From the NCBI GenBank assembly GCA_965220385.1, contig OZ244825.1:4526001-4590000 (forward strand): a DNA stretch of 64,000 nt. Reading direction: 5' to 3'. Of this stretch, positions 27,091 through 36,698 are shown one piece after another. The DNA comes from PCPOR2b sp965220385 (GTDB taxonomy: Bacteria > Poribacteria > WGA-4E > PCPOR2b). The position numbers and the translations under genes were made by a program. Numbering within the stretch: position 1 is the stretch's first letter; the number at the start of each line of letters is the position of its first letter. The notes beneath the pieces were generated by a model. It ran no database searches and had not been told where the DNA came from. It saw only the letters and a list, made by a program, of their open reading frames with translations.

Positions 27091-27121
27091 AAAAGCAGCC
27101 ATTTACTTGGCTGCTTTTTTT
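27091..27121 (+). terminator. Rho-independent terminator after the DUF4159 gene
   Basis: AAAAGCAGCC pairs with GGCTGCTTTT around an eight-base loop, followed by a run of T residues. This ten-pair stem with a U-tract is the clearest intrinsic terminator in the window and ends the DUF4159 transcript. Confidence 0.92.
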
Positions 27122-27151
27122 ATTGCCTTCCCAGCCAAGAAGGAGATTCGT

Positions 27152-28537
27152 ATGGAAGCGCACAAGGCGCAGTTAGCATTTTCAGAGACACAGTTGCGCC
27201 CACTCTACATCGAAGGGTACACCGACCAACTCAGCTATGCGCCAAGTGACGAGATCGGGTTTCATATTTCTACCAGCGCCTCAGAGTATTCACTGGAAAT
27301 TGAGCGTGTTGGTGCAACCCGTGAGGTGGTTTGGAGCGAGAAAGAACTCCCCGGATCCGCGTACCCGATCCCAGAGGATGCCTCGTCGCACGGATGCCGC
27401 TGGCCCACCAGTTTCAAGCTACGTGTGCCGGATACATGGCGGAGTGGCTACTATGAAGTCTCAATGCGCGCAGAAGATAACGGTGGGGACTTCACGTACA
27501 GAAATCGTCGGACCGCTGAAGGCACAATGCACTTCATCGTGCGGTCTGCACAGCCGGGACGCGACACCAAAATCCTACTTCAACTTGCGACGAACACCTA
27601 TAACGCCTATAATAACTGGGGTGGATATAGCGTCTACGGTTATCACGGTCACAGCAACCTACAAGGGCATCGCGTCTCCTTCGACCGACCGATGGGCGGA
27701 CTTTTTAGCAGATGGGAATCGTTCTTTGTGGAATGGGCCGAACAGAATGGCTATACACTCGATTACGCCGCTAACAGCGATCTTGAGTTTAACCCAGAAA
27801 TTTTGGAGGGATATCGACTGGTGTTAAGCATCGGGCACGACGAATATTGGTCTAGCGGGATGCGAGACAATCTGGAAGCGTTCATCGCTGACGGCGGGAA
27901 TGCTGCATTTTTTAGCGGGAATTCGGTCTGCTGGCAAGTCCGCAGCGAAGACGAAGGACGCGCGTTGACCTGCTGGAAGCAGTGGTACAACATGGACCCC
28001 ATCTACAAGACAGGGGACTATCGAACTTTGAGCACCTTATGGAGCCATCACCTCGTTGATCGCCCTGAGAACGAACTGACCGGCGTAGGCTTTCTTCACG
28101 GTGGATACCATCTCAGTCACGGTCAGTTCATGGACGGCTCAGGTGAGTATACGGTCCACCGTCCAGAGCACTGGATTTTTGAGGGAACAGACCTCAAGCA
28201 GGGAGACGCCTTTGGTGGTAAGCACACCATCGTAGGCTACGAGTGTGACGGCTGCGAGTTAAAAATTGTAGATGGGCTTCCTGTCCCAACACATCGGGAT
28301 GGTACGCCCGACAACTTCCTCATTCTCTGTACTGCCCCAGTGCGCTGGCACCCAGACGACGCTGAATGGTACGAGCGTTGGGATAGAGGTCGCACCGGCG
28401 CTGCAACGATGGGGATTTATACCCGCGGGGGAACCGTTTTCACCGCCGCTACAACCGATTGGGCGCATGGATTGCAAGGCGGTGATCCGGTTGTGGAGCG
28501 TATCACACAAAATGTGCTAAACCGGTTATCTCATTAA
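27152..28537 (+). CDS. N,N-dimethylformamidase beta-subunit-like protein
   Basis: The start at 27152 has AAGGAG six bases upstream; the frame extends back into the terminator, which cannot be coding. The 461-residue protein opens with a beta-sandwich (about 15-140) and continues with a glutamine-amidotransferase-like domain containing LSIGHDEYWSSGMRDNLEAF and GGNAAFFSGNSVCWQV, typical of the large subunit of dimethylformamidase. The DMFase large subunit hydrolyses N,N-dimethylformamide, but most homologues have other, unproven substrates. Only this subunit-type gene is present here. Confidence 0.78.
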   Translation: MEAHKAQLAFSETQLRPLYIEGYTDQLSYAPSDEIGFHISTSASEYSLEIERVGATREVVWSEKELPGSAYPIPEDASSHGCRWPTSFKLRVPDTWRSGYYEVSMRAEDNGGDFTYRNRRTAEGTMHFIVRSAQPGRDTKILLQLATNTYNAYNNWGGYSVYGYHGHSNLQGHRVSFDRPMGGLFSRWESFFVEWAEQNGYTLDYAANSDLEFNPEILEGYRLVLSIGHDEYWSSGMRDNLEAFIADGGNAAFFSGNSVCWQVRSEDEGRALTCWKQWYNMDPIYKTGDYRTLSTLWSHHLVDRPENELTGVGFLHGGYHLSHGQFMDGSGEYTVHRPEHWIFEGTDLKQGDAFGGKHTIVGYECDGCELKIVDGLPVPTHRDGTPDNFLILCTAPVRWHPDDAEWYERWDRGRTGAATMGIYTRGGTVFTAATTDWAHGLQGGDPVVERITQNVLNRLSH

Positions 28538-28549
28538 AACGGATAAGGT

Positions 28550-29524
28550 TTACAAGCTCCCCCGATGTCCCTGCTCAATGGCTTCACACAGTTCCATCGT
28601 CTTCACCGCCTCCTCCATCGGGCTCCAAGGTGCAGTGTCGTTCAGGATGCAGTCAGCGAAGTGACTTGTCTCGTTAAAGTCAGGTCCACCGACCGCGTCG
28701 AGGTCAAGTGGTTCTTCACACAACGCACCATCTAAGTAAAGGGTGATTTCTGGTGTGCGTGTCAAATCGAGGTATGCAGACATATCCTCGGTGTGGACCT
28801 CGGCGGACTGAATCCGATAACCGACCCCATAGTGGCTCATCATTGTGCCGTGGCAACCATTATCAAAGGCAATGACAGCGTTGTAGCGAGGTGTGCCTTC
28901 CCGTTCACCATTCCACGAATGACCGTACACCTCCACAGCGGTTGCCGCTTCAGTCGGTGTACGACCTGCCATCCAGCGTAGCAGATCGACATGGTGGATT
29001 GCGTCGCAAATAATCTCTGGCGGCGCAACCTCTCGGCGTCCCGGGAGCTGCAACCCCGATGGCGGCTTATGATAATTTGCCGCGACCTGCACCGCGCCAC
29101 CACGTTCCTGTAATAACTTTCGCACCGCCAACACCTCTGGTTTGTAGCGGCGGTTGACGGATAAAATCGCTTTGCCCTTACTCTTGCGAGCAGCGTCAAG
29201 CATCTGCCGTGTTTCTCCGACGTTCATCCCCGGCGACTTCTCGACCGACGTATGTAGGTCACGTCCCAAACACTCCACCACAATCGGCAACAGATGACCG
29301 GGCATAGTAACAATGTAGACGACATCAAGGTCCACCCGATCTAGCATCTCGCGGTAATCGCTGAACGCAGATTCAGGTTCATGGGTGAGTTTTGCCTGCT
29401 CCAACCGTTGGTCGTCAATCTCTGCGATCGAGATAAGGTCCATTCGGGGCTCAGCTTTAACCATCGCAAAATGCCCCTGTGCGTGTCCACCGCAGCCGAT
29501 AATACCGACTTTCAGATCCGCCAT
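28550..29524 (-). CDS. Gfo/Idh/MocA family oxidoreductase (3 of 6)
   Basis: The 324-residue protein, preceded by GGAGGAAG, has GCGGHAQGH at 10-18 as dinucleotide motif and the active-site segment LHTSVEKSPGMN. The C-terminal half is the usual mixed sheet. Its stop is 12 bases from the stop of the dimethylformamidase-like gene on the other strand, so the two converge. It reads in the same direction as the PHP-domain gene upstream (29686-30579), 161 bases away. Confidence 0.88.
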   Translation of the reverse strand: MADLKVGIIGCGGHAQGHFAMVKAEPRMDLISIAEIDDQRLEQAKLTHEPESAFSDYREMLDRVDLDVVYIVTMPGHLLPIVVECLGRDLHTSVEKSPGMNVGETRQMLDAARKSKGKAILSVNRRYKPEVLAVRKLLQERGGAVQVAANYHKPPSGLQLPGRREVAPPEIICDAIHHVDLLRWMAGRTPTEAATAVEVYGHSWNGEREGTPRYNAVIAFDNGCHGTMMSHYGVGYRIQSAEVHTEDMSAYLDLTRTPEITLYLDGALCEEPLDLDAVGGPDFNETSHFADCILNDTAPWSPMEEAVKTMELCEAIEQGHRGSL

Positions 29525-29685
29525 TGTGCAACTTCCTCCCTCTTTGCTAACCGCCGCCCGTTTGTGTCCATCGCTGAACGTTTTGGGATCTCTACTATCA
29601 ATCCACGCTTTAAGAAGCGGGGGTGACTATCTACCCACACCCGTTTTGGGACGAGTAGCAATCACCCGCGATTCACGGACTAACC

Positions 29686-30579
29686 TTAAAAGAAAACTGG
29701 ATTTGACCACGCCTTCTTGCCAGTCTCATCGGTAATCTCAACACGGACGTACTTAATGCCGCTCGGCAATTCATACGTTTCCTCAGTCAGTGCCTCGCCT
29801 TCGGGGGCAACCACACGTTTGCCACGACTGCGCTGCGCTTTGAATACGATAGACTGTGCAGGCGAACACTTCACACTAACACTCCTCTTCTCTTCACCTT
29901 CATCTACCACATCCAGATCGATTATTTCTGGGCCAAGGGTTGAATAGAAAGCCCCGGTGCGAAACGCTGTCATAATAGCGTCGGTGGTTAGTTCAGGGGC
30001 CCGCACCATGACCCAGCCGTGAAAACAGTCGTGCTCGGTGCCGTGGGCGTCGTCTGAGGCAATGCCAAAGACCGGGCGCCCCGCCTTATCTAACAAATCG
30101 TCCCACGCCTGTTCGGAAAAGCCTTTGCCAATGCCCATACAGGTGTCGTTATAGACTTCAACCGCAAAGTATCCACTCAACGGTAGATAGTCCAGTAGCG
30201 TATGTCCACACCAATAGGGATGGCACAGCACCGCCTCACCGCCCTGCCGTTTGATCTCTTCGATTACCGCGTTGGGATGCAGCTCAGCGCAGTTGATGCG
30301 CTCATAGAGGTTTATAGCAACGATATGATATGTGTCGCCGCCATAGGGGTTGCTGGGGTGGACTTCACTGCCGGAGATTGCCAAGAAGCCGTCCCTGCTG
30401 TGGGCGGAAACATCGTTGACCTTGCGATGGTCAGTCAGCACCAAGAAGTCGTAGCCCGCTTCATGGTAAGCCGCAAAACGATCTGCCATCGGCAGTCTTC
30501 CATCAGATTCGGTGCTATGGCTATGGGTATTGCCACGATACCACTGTCCGGACTGTTTGAAGGGATTAACGTTTGACAT
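29686..30579 (-). CDS. PHP-domain metallohydrolase, CehA/McbA-like
   Basis: The start at 30579 (MSNVNPFKQ) has AAGGAG upstream; the longer frame adds 30 improbable residues. The 297-residue protein has PHP metal motifs: His19 and His21 in NTHSHST, Asp50 and His51 in VLTDHRK, CHPYWCGH near 145 and SDDAHGTE near 200. The C-terminal 70 residues are a beta-sandwich. CehA/McbA-type proteins hydrolyse carbamates or phosphoesters. The neighbouring Gfo/Idh/MocA gene on the same strand suggests a shared metabolic role. Confidence 0.85.
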   Translation of the reverse strand: MSNVNPFKQSGQWYRGNTHSHSTESDGRLPMADRFAAYHEAGYDFLVLTDHRKVNDVSAHSRDGFLAISGSEVHPSNPYGGDTYHIVAINLYERINCAELHPNAVIEEIKRQGGEAVLCHPYWCGHTLLDYLPLSGYFAVEVYNDTCMGIGKGFSEQAWDDLLDKAGRPVFGIASDDAHGTEHDCFHGWVMVRAPELTTDAIMTAFRTGAFYSTLGPEIIDLDVVDEGEEKRSVSVKCSPAQSIVFKAQRSRGKRVVAPEGEALTEETYELPSGIKYVRVEITDETGKKAWSNPVFF

Positions 30580-30686
30580 AAAAAGTCTCCTTGTTGGTTT
30601 CGAGGGTGTGGTTGGACTGTTGTATTCTATCACACCGCTTTCAAAACGAAAACAGAAAAAACAATCCAAAACCGCCGAAAAAAAGA

Positions 30687-30715
30687 TTTACGATCCGGGT
30701 GCAGTCGTGTAAAAT
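30687..30715 (+). promoter_or_regulatory. probable sigma-70 promoter for the nucleotidyltransferase gene
   Basis: TTTACG at 30687-30692 and TAAAAT at 30710-30715 are 17 bases apart, with the start codon 22 bases downstream. Confidence 0.5.
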
Positions 30716-30737
30716 ATAGTTGAGGAGATCAGCATAA

Positions 30738-31484
30738 ATGAAGACGATTATTATCGGTGCCGGACGCGGCAGGCGGCTCATGCCGTTGACAGAAGATACG
30801 CCCAAATGCTTCGCAGCGGTTAAAGGAAAACGCATCCTAGATTGGATACTTGAAGCGTGGCGTGCAGCAAATGTAGCAGATATTGTCTTCGTCGGCGGAT
30901 ATCAAATTCAACGCATCCAAGGTGATTACCCTGCCTTCCGCTTTTACCATAACACCGATTGGCAGCAGAATAATATTTTAGCCTCGCTCTTTCGCGCCGA
31001 AGCCGAAATGAACGAGCCTTTTGCTTGTACTTATGCAGATATTATCTATCGACCTTGGGTGACGCAGAAGCTGATGGAGACCCCTTACGACATTACGCTT
31101 GTCGTCGATACCGCTTGGCGGGAGCGTTACGCAGCGCGTACACTTCACCCCGAAAATGATGGCGAAAAAGTCCTTGTAGACGGAGCGCGAGTTACAAAAA
31201 TCAGCCGTGATATAGCGTCCGAAGCTGCGCACGGTGAGTATATCGGTGTCGCGAAATTTAGCCAACGCGGGGCACGTCTTCTCCGAGATCATTTCCATCG
31301 GGCTTGTCATGAATATAACGGCACAGCCTTTCAGGGAGCAGCCTCCGTGCAGAAAGCATATCTGATCCAACTCTTTCAGGAGATGGTTGAGCAGGGGGTA
31401 GAAATTCATAAGGTAGATATTGCGGGCGGGTATTACGAAATCGACACCACGCAGGACTATGAGCTCGCAAACGAAGTTTGGTAG
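30738..31484 (+). CDS. sugar-1-phosphate/phosphocholine nucleotidyltransferase-like protein (LicC type)
   Basis: The 248-residue protein starts with the nucleotidyltransferase loop IIIGAGRGRRLMPLT and Lys23 in DTPKCFAAVKG. The segment NTDWQQNNILASLFRA, the aspartate in CTYADIIY, and the final GGYYEIDTTQDYELA fit the LicC/choline-phosphate cytidylyltransferase group more than hexose-1-phosphate enzymes. It would activate a phosphorylated small molecule with CTP or another NTP. The next two genes on the strand encode a bicupin and a GH36-like enzyme, so a role in modifying glycans is possible. Confidence 0.82.
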   Translation: MKTIIIGAGRGRRLMPLTEDTPKCFAAVKGKRILDWILEAWRAANVADIVFVGGYQIQRIQGDYPAFRFYHNTDWQQNNILASLFRAEAEMNEPFACTYADIIYRPWVTQKLMETPYDITLVVDTAWRERYAARTLHPENDGEKVLVDGARVTKISRDIASEAAHGEYIGVAKFSQRGARLLRDHFHRACHEYNGTAFQGAASVQKAYLIQLFQEMVEQGVEIHKVDIAGGYYEIDTTQDYELANEVW

Positions 31485-31562
31485 ACTAAGTGAATGCGTT
31501 GCTCGAAATTTCGTCATCCCAGGATTGGCGCGTGTGAGAAGAATTAGAACAGGAGAGCCCTT

Positions 31563-32288
31563 ATGCAAATTCTTAATCTCGAATCAGGAACAGCTTTCCA
31601 GATGGGAAAAGGAAAAAACTGGCGGGTCGTGCATCCCGATATGGGTGCGACACAGATAACCCTCAACCACGGTCAACACGCCCCCGGTCAAGAGTTCACA
31701 CAACATATCCACGACGAATCGGAGGATATGATTGTGGTTCTTGAGGGTGGAGGTCATATTCGGCAGGGGGAGGTCTATACGCCAATTATTGCGGGCGACG
31801 GGATCTTTGTACCAGCCCGCGAGGTTCACGGTACTGTCAATACAACAGACCAACCAGCGCGGCTTATCAGTTTCCAATCCCCGCCAGACATGGCACTGTA
31901 TCGCGGTGAACGAGACCATCCTAACAGCTCACCTAAGCCAGAATCAGGGCATCGAAGCAATGTGCAAGTGATTCCAATGGCAAAATCAGGACCGGTGTTC
32001 GGCAAATCAGGAGATTGGCGTAGCGTTGTGTCGCCACGGAAAGGGAGTCAACATCTGTCGCTCGATTACGTCCAACTCAATATGGGCGAAGCATTTACAC
32101 ACGAACCCACCACCACAGAATCGGTTTATGTGCTGATTGGTGGGGAAGCAGCAGTAACAACAAACGGGGATACATCATCACTTGGCCTGAGAGATGTGCT
32201 TTTTCTCAAGCCTAAAGATACCTTCTCCCTATCACAGGTTGGCAGCGAGCCGACCACGCTGCTTCACTGTTGGGCATTAGGAAAATAG
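31563..32288 (+). CDS. bicupin protein
   Basis: The 241-residue protein has two cupin domains. The first (about 25-110) has the full metal motif: Gly42, His48 and His50 in QHIHDESED, Glu54, then a distal FVPAREVHGTV with a histidine. The second (about 140-241) has LNMGEAFTHEPTTTESV and lacks the paired histidines, so it is probably non-catalytic. Cupins of this type act as isomerases, dioxygenases or sugar-binding proteins; the substrate cannot be read from sequence. AGGAG precedes the ATG. Confidence 0.83.
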   Translation: MQILNLESGTAFQMGKGKNWRVVHPDMGATQITLNHGQHAPGQEFTQHIHDESEDMIVVLEGGGHIRQGEVYTPIIAGDGIFVPAREVHGTVNTTDQPARLISFQSPPDMALYRGERDHPNSSPKPESGHRSNVQVIPMAKSGPVFGKSGDWRSVVSPRKGSQHLSLDYVQLNMGEAFTHEPTTTESVYVLIGGEAAVTTNGDTSSLGLRDVLFLKPKDTFSLSQVGSEPTTLLHCWALGK

Positions 32289-32405
32289 ATAATCCAAAGC
32301 ATAGAAACAGGGAAACAGATTCATAATTTTGAGACAAATTTGCCTCAACGTCTATCAAACTTATGCAATTACGTTTCACGCTTTACGCACGGAGGCATAT
32401 TACGC

Positions 32406-34811
32406 ATGAAAGAAGAAGCTGGTGATCTGACGGTCTCCAGACAAGGCAGTCAGGTCGTAGCAAAAAGTAATCTATTCCAAATTAATTTCGACCTTTCCAA
32501 AGGGACCTGGAACTACACTGATAAAACGGGCTATAACGTTATCAGAGACGCATATACAAAAGTCATTTTACAAGATGGAACAGCCCTGACAACACTTGAT
32601 CCGGGAATTTCGGAGTTCATTACCAATCCTACCACCGAAGACGAGTTTGGCATCTACCAACCCGTTACATTTTCGCACCAACCCGAAAAGCATGGCATAC
32701 GGACCCACCTCCACCTGAAATGTTATCCCAGAAAATCTTATATTGTATTAACTGTCAGCGTAAAAAACACCGATGAAGAACCCATTGCGTTAGAACAGAT
32801 TTCCACTATCGACATCTCCCCTCACAACGGTAAAGCCAAAGGCGGCATCTATCTCGGAGGCGCCCCATCGGGCTATCACACATTTCTGGATATGAATACG
32901 CCGATAGCATCGGGTCTTACAGAGATTCATGACGGCTTTCACATCAATGAAGACGGTTCCACCACCTCCTGTTACAATGGAGTTCTCTACGATACAGAAA
33001 GCAAGCGATCACTTGTTTTCGGCTTCCTGAGTTTTCAAAAATGGTGGTCTGCTGTCCAAATGGGATATGATGGCAGCACACAACGGGGAAAGGAAGAGAA
33101 CCACGGCGTGAATCACTGGGCACTCTACCATAAGTGTGAAAATCACATCTGCCGTCAAGGGGAAGAGGTGTACGCCGAACCTGTTTATCTGAACTTTGCA
33201 CATCAAGGGTGGGAAGCATACAACCACTACGCCGAGATGCTAGGACACAGTGCTAAACCGAAATCGCTAAGTCGTGTCTTCTCTGGCTGGTGCGCACAAG
33301 ACAGCGAGGACGAATTGGTCAACGATGCCAAAATCTCCGAACAGATTGAACAAATCACCAAAAACCGATTATCTGACCCATCGCTTCCCGGCGGTTTTGA
33401 GTACGTTCAGATTGGAAAGGGCTGGGAAGCATCAGCCGGCAGCTTTCAAGCAGACGCGCAAAAGTTTCCAAAGGGAATGAAATCAGTCGCCGATCATATT
33501 CATGCCAAAGGATTGAAAGCAGGAATCCTATTCACGCCGTTTTGCGTGGAGACCAACTCCAAGCTTTTGAGAACGCATCCAGAGTATTTCCTGCAAGAGC
33601 GTAACACAAAGAAACCGGCTTCCATCACTTTACCAGAAGACGGGAAAGAGGTAGCACTGCTTGATGTTTCGCAACCGGGGGCGCAGGCACATATCCGCGA
33701 GAACATCCGAAAATTGATTGACGAATGGGGATATGATCTGGTCAAAGCGGACTTACTCGCATACTCCACAGGACCGCTGGCAGAACTGAACAACTTTGTG
33801 GCGCATGACGCATCGCTCACCACTGTTGAACTTTATCGACTTGGGGTTCAGTTACTGAATCAAATTGTCAATGAGAATGATAAGGACGTTGTGCTTGCAG
33901 CCTGTAATACATGTCGGGGACCAAGCATCGGCGACTTTGTACTGAATGAAACGGCCTCAGGTTACAGCGGCTATATCGGCGAAGCAGATTGGGAGAGCCC
34001 ACAAGGGTTAAAGCCGATTGCCAATGCCCATGCCGCGCATCTTCCGATATATGGCAACGCATGGACAAACGAGTTTGGCAGCCTTACCGTCAATGAACCA
34101 CTCCCTCTGAACGAAGCACTCATTGCAATGACAATGGCAGGCATGAGCGGCGGGGTGGTCACTTGCGGTGATGACTTCACAACACTCAAACCGGAGCGGG
34201 CGGAATTGCTCGCCAAGATTTTTCCACTAATAGGCGATTCCGCAACACCCGTTGATCTCTATGACAGCAAATTCCCGCAAATCTGGAATCTACCGGTGAC
34301 ATCCCCCAACGAATCCTACAATGTCGTTGGTGTATTCAACTGGACAGACAGAATGGCAGATGTCGATTTTAATTTGGAATCGCTCGGCTTGGCTCGATCT
34401 CGATACTACCTCGTGCACGATTTCTGGAACCGTGAATTCCTCGGGAATGTGCGAGAACGGGTAGCACTGTTCGATATTCCTTCCCGCTCTGTCAAACTGC
34501 TGTGTCTACGCGCAGAACAGAATGTTCCCCAACTACTCGCCACAGATATCCACCTCACACAGGGGGCCGTGGATGTTCTATCCGCCGGTTGGGATAAACG
34601 AAGCCAAAGTTTCTTAGCGGTATGCAAACCTCCAAGGCGCAGCAAAGCGACACTGTTCATTCATGTGCCTCAAGGTTTCGTTCCCGCCGCAATCGCGTGT
34701 TACGGCGCCGACTACCACTTTCGATGGGATAGACAAATCTATGAAATTGAATTCAATTCAAGCACACCACTCGTACAATTCAGCGTTCAATTTGCCAAAA
34801 CATCGGGATAA
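32406..34811 (+). CDS. alpha-galactosidase-like glycoside hydrolase (GH36/clan D)
   Basis: The ATG at 32406 has GGAGG ten bases upstream and is preferred over a TTG at 32340. The 801-residue protein has an N-terminal beta-sandwich (about 20-280) and a TIM barrel (about 290-650) with FEYVQIGKGW, GLKAGILFTPFCVE and YDLVKADLLAYS. Asp449 in the KxD motif is the likely nucleophile. The acid/base aspartate may lie in GEADWESPQG but I am not certain. The enzyme would hydrolyse alpha-galactosides or related glycosides. No signal peptide is visible. Confidence 0.83.
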   Translation: MKEEAGDLTVSRQGSQVVAKSNLFQINFDLSKGTWNYTDKTGYNVIRDAYTKVILQDGTALTTLDPGISEFITNPTTEDEFGIYQPVTFSHQPEKHGIRTHLHLKCYPRKSYIVLTVSVKNTDEEPIALEQISTIDISPHNGKAKGGIYLGGAPSGYHTFLDMNTPIASGLTEIHDGFHINEDGSTTSCYNGVLYDTESKRSLVFGFLSFQKWWSAVQMGYDGSTQRGKEENHGVNHWALYHKCENHICRQGEEVYAEPVYLNFAHQGWEAYNHYAEMLGHSAKPKSLSRVFSGWCAQDSEDELVNDAKISEQIEQITKNRLSDPSLPGGFEYVQIGKGWEASAGSFQADAQKFPKGMKSVADHIHAKGLKAGILFTPFCVETNSKLLRTHPEYFLQERNTKKPASITLPEDGKEVALLDVSQPGAQAHIRENIRKLIDEWGYDLVKADLLAYSTGPLAELNNFVAHDASLTTVELYRLGVQLLNQIVNENDKDVVLAACNTCRGPSIGDFVLNETASGYSGYIGEADWESPQGLKPIANAHAAHLPIYGNAWTNEFGSLTVNEPLPLNEALIAMTMAGMSGGVVTCGDDFTTLKPERAELLAKIFPLIGDSATPVDLYDSKFPQIWNLPVTSPNESYNVVGVFNWTDRMADVDFNLESLGLARSRYYLVHDFWNREFLGNVRERVALFDIPSRSVKLLCLRAEQNVPQLLATDIHLTQGAVDVLSAGWDKRSQSFLAVCKPPRRSKATLFIHVPQGFVPAAIACYGADYHFRWDRQIYEIEFNSSTPLVQFSVQFAKTSG

Positions 34812-34826
34812 AACAACCTTTCACGC

Positions 34827-34841
34827 CCCGATAAAATCGGG
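34827..34841. repeat. hairpin CCCGAT-AAA-ATCGGG
   Basis: A six-pair perfect hairpin lies 16 bases after the GH36-like gene and is followed by AGATTTTG. The same CCCGAT/ATCGGG unit recurs at 12035, 36540-36600, 46321 and 54919. It may act as a weak terminator, or simply be an intergenic repeat. Confidence 0.55.
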
Positions 34842-34880
34842 AGATTTTGTTGTGCTCAACACGACATAAGAGGAGGCTTT

Positions 34881-35897
34881 ATGGACTACCCCCAAGTATT
34901 AAGGGAACTTGAGGATCTGGTTAACGAGACCTATAGCCTATGGGATCACAACCGCGTTGGGTTCCAATGGCGACACTACACCTGGAACCATACAATGCGG
35001 GTGCGTGCCATGAGCATGGAACTCGGCAGGCGCGAAGGCGGCGATGTCGCCAAACTCGAAGTAGCGGGAACGCTGCACGACATCACCAAGCGGTATGACG
35101 GTGAAATCTTGTCGGACGAGAACGGTAAACGGGTCGTCAATCACGACGGACTTTGGCTGAATGAACAACTCATGCCGAGTCGAGAGAACCTCGTCACCCG
35201 CCTCTATGACGAACACAATCTCGGCGGCACCGTCCACCATGAATCCGGAGCAGTTGTCGCCGAAAAGATACTGGCGATGTACGATTTTGATCAAGATTTT
35301 ATCGACGCTGTTCGCGCGATTGTGCTCGCACATCTGAAGCCGATGAACCTCACCGATGAACGCTACGATTTTCTCTACGGGAACGTCGAAAATCAGATCC
35401 TCTATGACGCGGATACAATGGACCCCAATGTCGGCTATACCGCATTTTTCCGCAATGTCCACATCCACAGCTACTCCGCTATCCGGCGCAACGGCAAGTT
35501 TGATCTTGCAGAGTATGCCCAAAGTCTGCCTCGCTGGGTAAATTCCAAGCAGGCTTTCGTCGAACATCTGTTGACAGAATCAGCAAAAGAGGTCGGGCAG
35601 GCTCGGCAGGACAGAAACGCGGAGTTAGTGGACAAGATTGCGGCGGAAGTCGGAGATATGGAGACAAACCGAAAATACGGGCTGCTTGGCGTCATCGAAT
35701 ACTTCGTCAGCGACACCGAAGATCCGCACTTCATGAACCAATTAGCACACCTCAAAGAGGGTTGGATCCCAGAACGTCAGAAATGGCTCGACGAGGAAGA
35801 GACCACAAGCGCAGCTCGCGATCGTGCGAGTGAGGCGTTAGATCGGGTGATCGATTTCACGGATACCCTTGAGCGTGAATATCTGGGCGAAATTTGA
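34881..35897 (+). CDS. HD-domain phosphohydrolase
   Basis: The 338-residue protein follows AGAGGAGG. His37 in WNHTMRV and His66-Asp67 in GTLHDITKRY start the HD metal site. A second His cluster follows in VHHESGAVVAEKILA and a further Asp in YDADTMDP. The HD domain covers about 30-210, and the C-terminal 120 residues are helical. HD proteins hydrolyse phosphomonoesters, dNTPs or cyclic nucleotides; the substrate is not evident. Confidence 0.85.
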   Translation: MDYPQVLRELEDLVNETYSLWDHNRVGFQWRHYTWNHTMRVRAMSMELGRREGGDVAKLEVAGTLHDITKRYDGEILSDENGKRVVNHDGLWLNEQLMPSRENLVTRLYDEHNLGGTVHHESGAVVAEKILAMYDFDQDFIDAVRAIVLAHLKPMNLTDERYDFLYGNVENQILYDADTMDPNVGYTAFFRNVHIHSYSAIRRNGKFDLAEYAQSLPRWVNSKQAFVEHLLTESAKEVGQARQDRNAELVDKIAAEVGDMETNRKYGLLGVIEYFVSDTEDPHFMNQLAHLKEGWIPERQKWLDEEETTSAARDRASEALDRVIDFTDTLEREYLGEI

Positions 35898-35999
35898 GGG
35901 AGAGCGGACGAGAAAATTTTTCAGGAACAACGATATTTTGTGTAACCGAAGGATTGGGGCGGCTCAATCCCTCAATTCCTGTAGACACTACTTTATACT

Positions 36000-36386
36000 T
36001 TACTCTTCAACCAACTGTCTTCCAGCAAACCCGGCATCAACCTCGTGCCAGTATAAGACCGCTTCTTCTCCGGATCTCCAGCAGAGGTAGACCTCCCTAC
36101 CCTCCCGAAGGTGAGGGAAGTCAATTAGCCCCGGATTTATATCTTTTATCGTGCACCCATAAGACTGAATTTCTTCAATAGCGTCCCGAAACTTTCCTGT
36201 CAATTCGAGAAACTGCGGTGTTTTTCGATGCCCACCGTTGTGACGAATGACCTCAAAGAGTGGAGTCAATTCCGCCCCAAGCTCCTCTAACTCCTCCCGA
36301 AACTCCCTCAGTTCTGACAGTTTCTGCTCTAACATAGGAATCAATCGGTTCGCTTCTTCCACTGTAAAATACCGCTTTCGTCGCAT
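36000..36386 (-). CDS. DUF2203 family protein
   Basis: The 128-residue protein has the YFTVEEANRLIPMLEQKL start, a coiled-coil-like helix, and the ending VYLCWRSGEEAVLYWHEVD plus AGFAGRQ, which together define the small DUF2203 family. The C-terminal tail FPHLREGREVYLCWR is nearly invariant in this family as I remember it. The function is unknown. It converges with the HD-domain gene. Confidence 0.88.
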   Translation of the reverse strand: MRRKRYFTVEEANRLIPMLEQKLSELREFREELEELGAELTPLFEVIRHNGGHRKTPQFLELTGKFRDAIEEIQSYGCTIKDINPGLIDFPHLREGREVYLCWRSGEEAVLYWHEVDAGFAGRQLVEE

Positions 36387-36455
36387 TATTCACCCAACCT
36401 TTATGCCAAGATAAACTATAATATTGACTTCATATATGGTGAATTAGAGAAATAA

Positions 36456-36657
36456 GTAGACACTTACCAATAACTCCAACCTTCGAGAAGTTGCCAAAGT
36501 CCCCTGACAAGTGGTACATCCCGCCTGCCTGCTCTCGGCTTGTCCCGATTCATCGGGATTCATCGGGCCTGCCCCGATCCTATCGGGGGATTTATCGGGG
36601 GCGGGATTTAGGGAGTTGGCTGTGCATCGAAGGTGCATAAGTAATTCTAAAATCTAC
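36456..36657 (-). repeat. dispersed intergenic repeat, copy B (with CCCGAT units)
   Basis: This 202-base element fills most of the 312-base gap between the DUF2203 and multi-heme genes. Read on the minus strand it begins GTAGATTTTAGAATTACTTA and ends TAAGTGTCTAC, so its tips (GTAGA/TCTAC) are inverted. The segment TTGCCAAAGTCCCCTGACAA and the following GTGGTACATCCCG are shared with copy C. The centre has several CCCGAT/ATCGGG-type units. No coding sequence is seen. Confidence 0.72.
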
Positions 36658-36698
36658 CATAATAACGATTTCCAGAAGTGTAACCCATATTTCATAAA

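Noticed and set aside
34938..35567. 209-residue minus-strand frame opposite the HD-domain gene
   Set aside because: The HD motifs, ribosome-binding site and codon pattern all support the plus strand gene.
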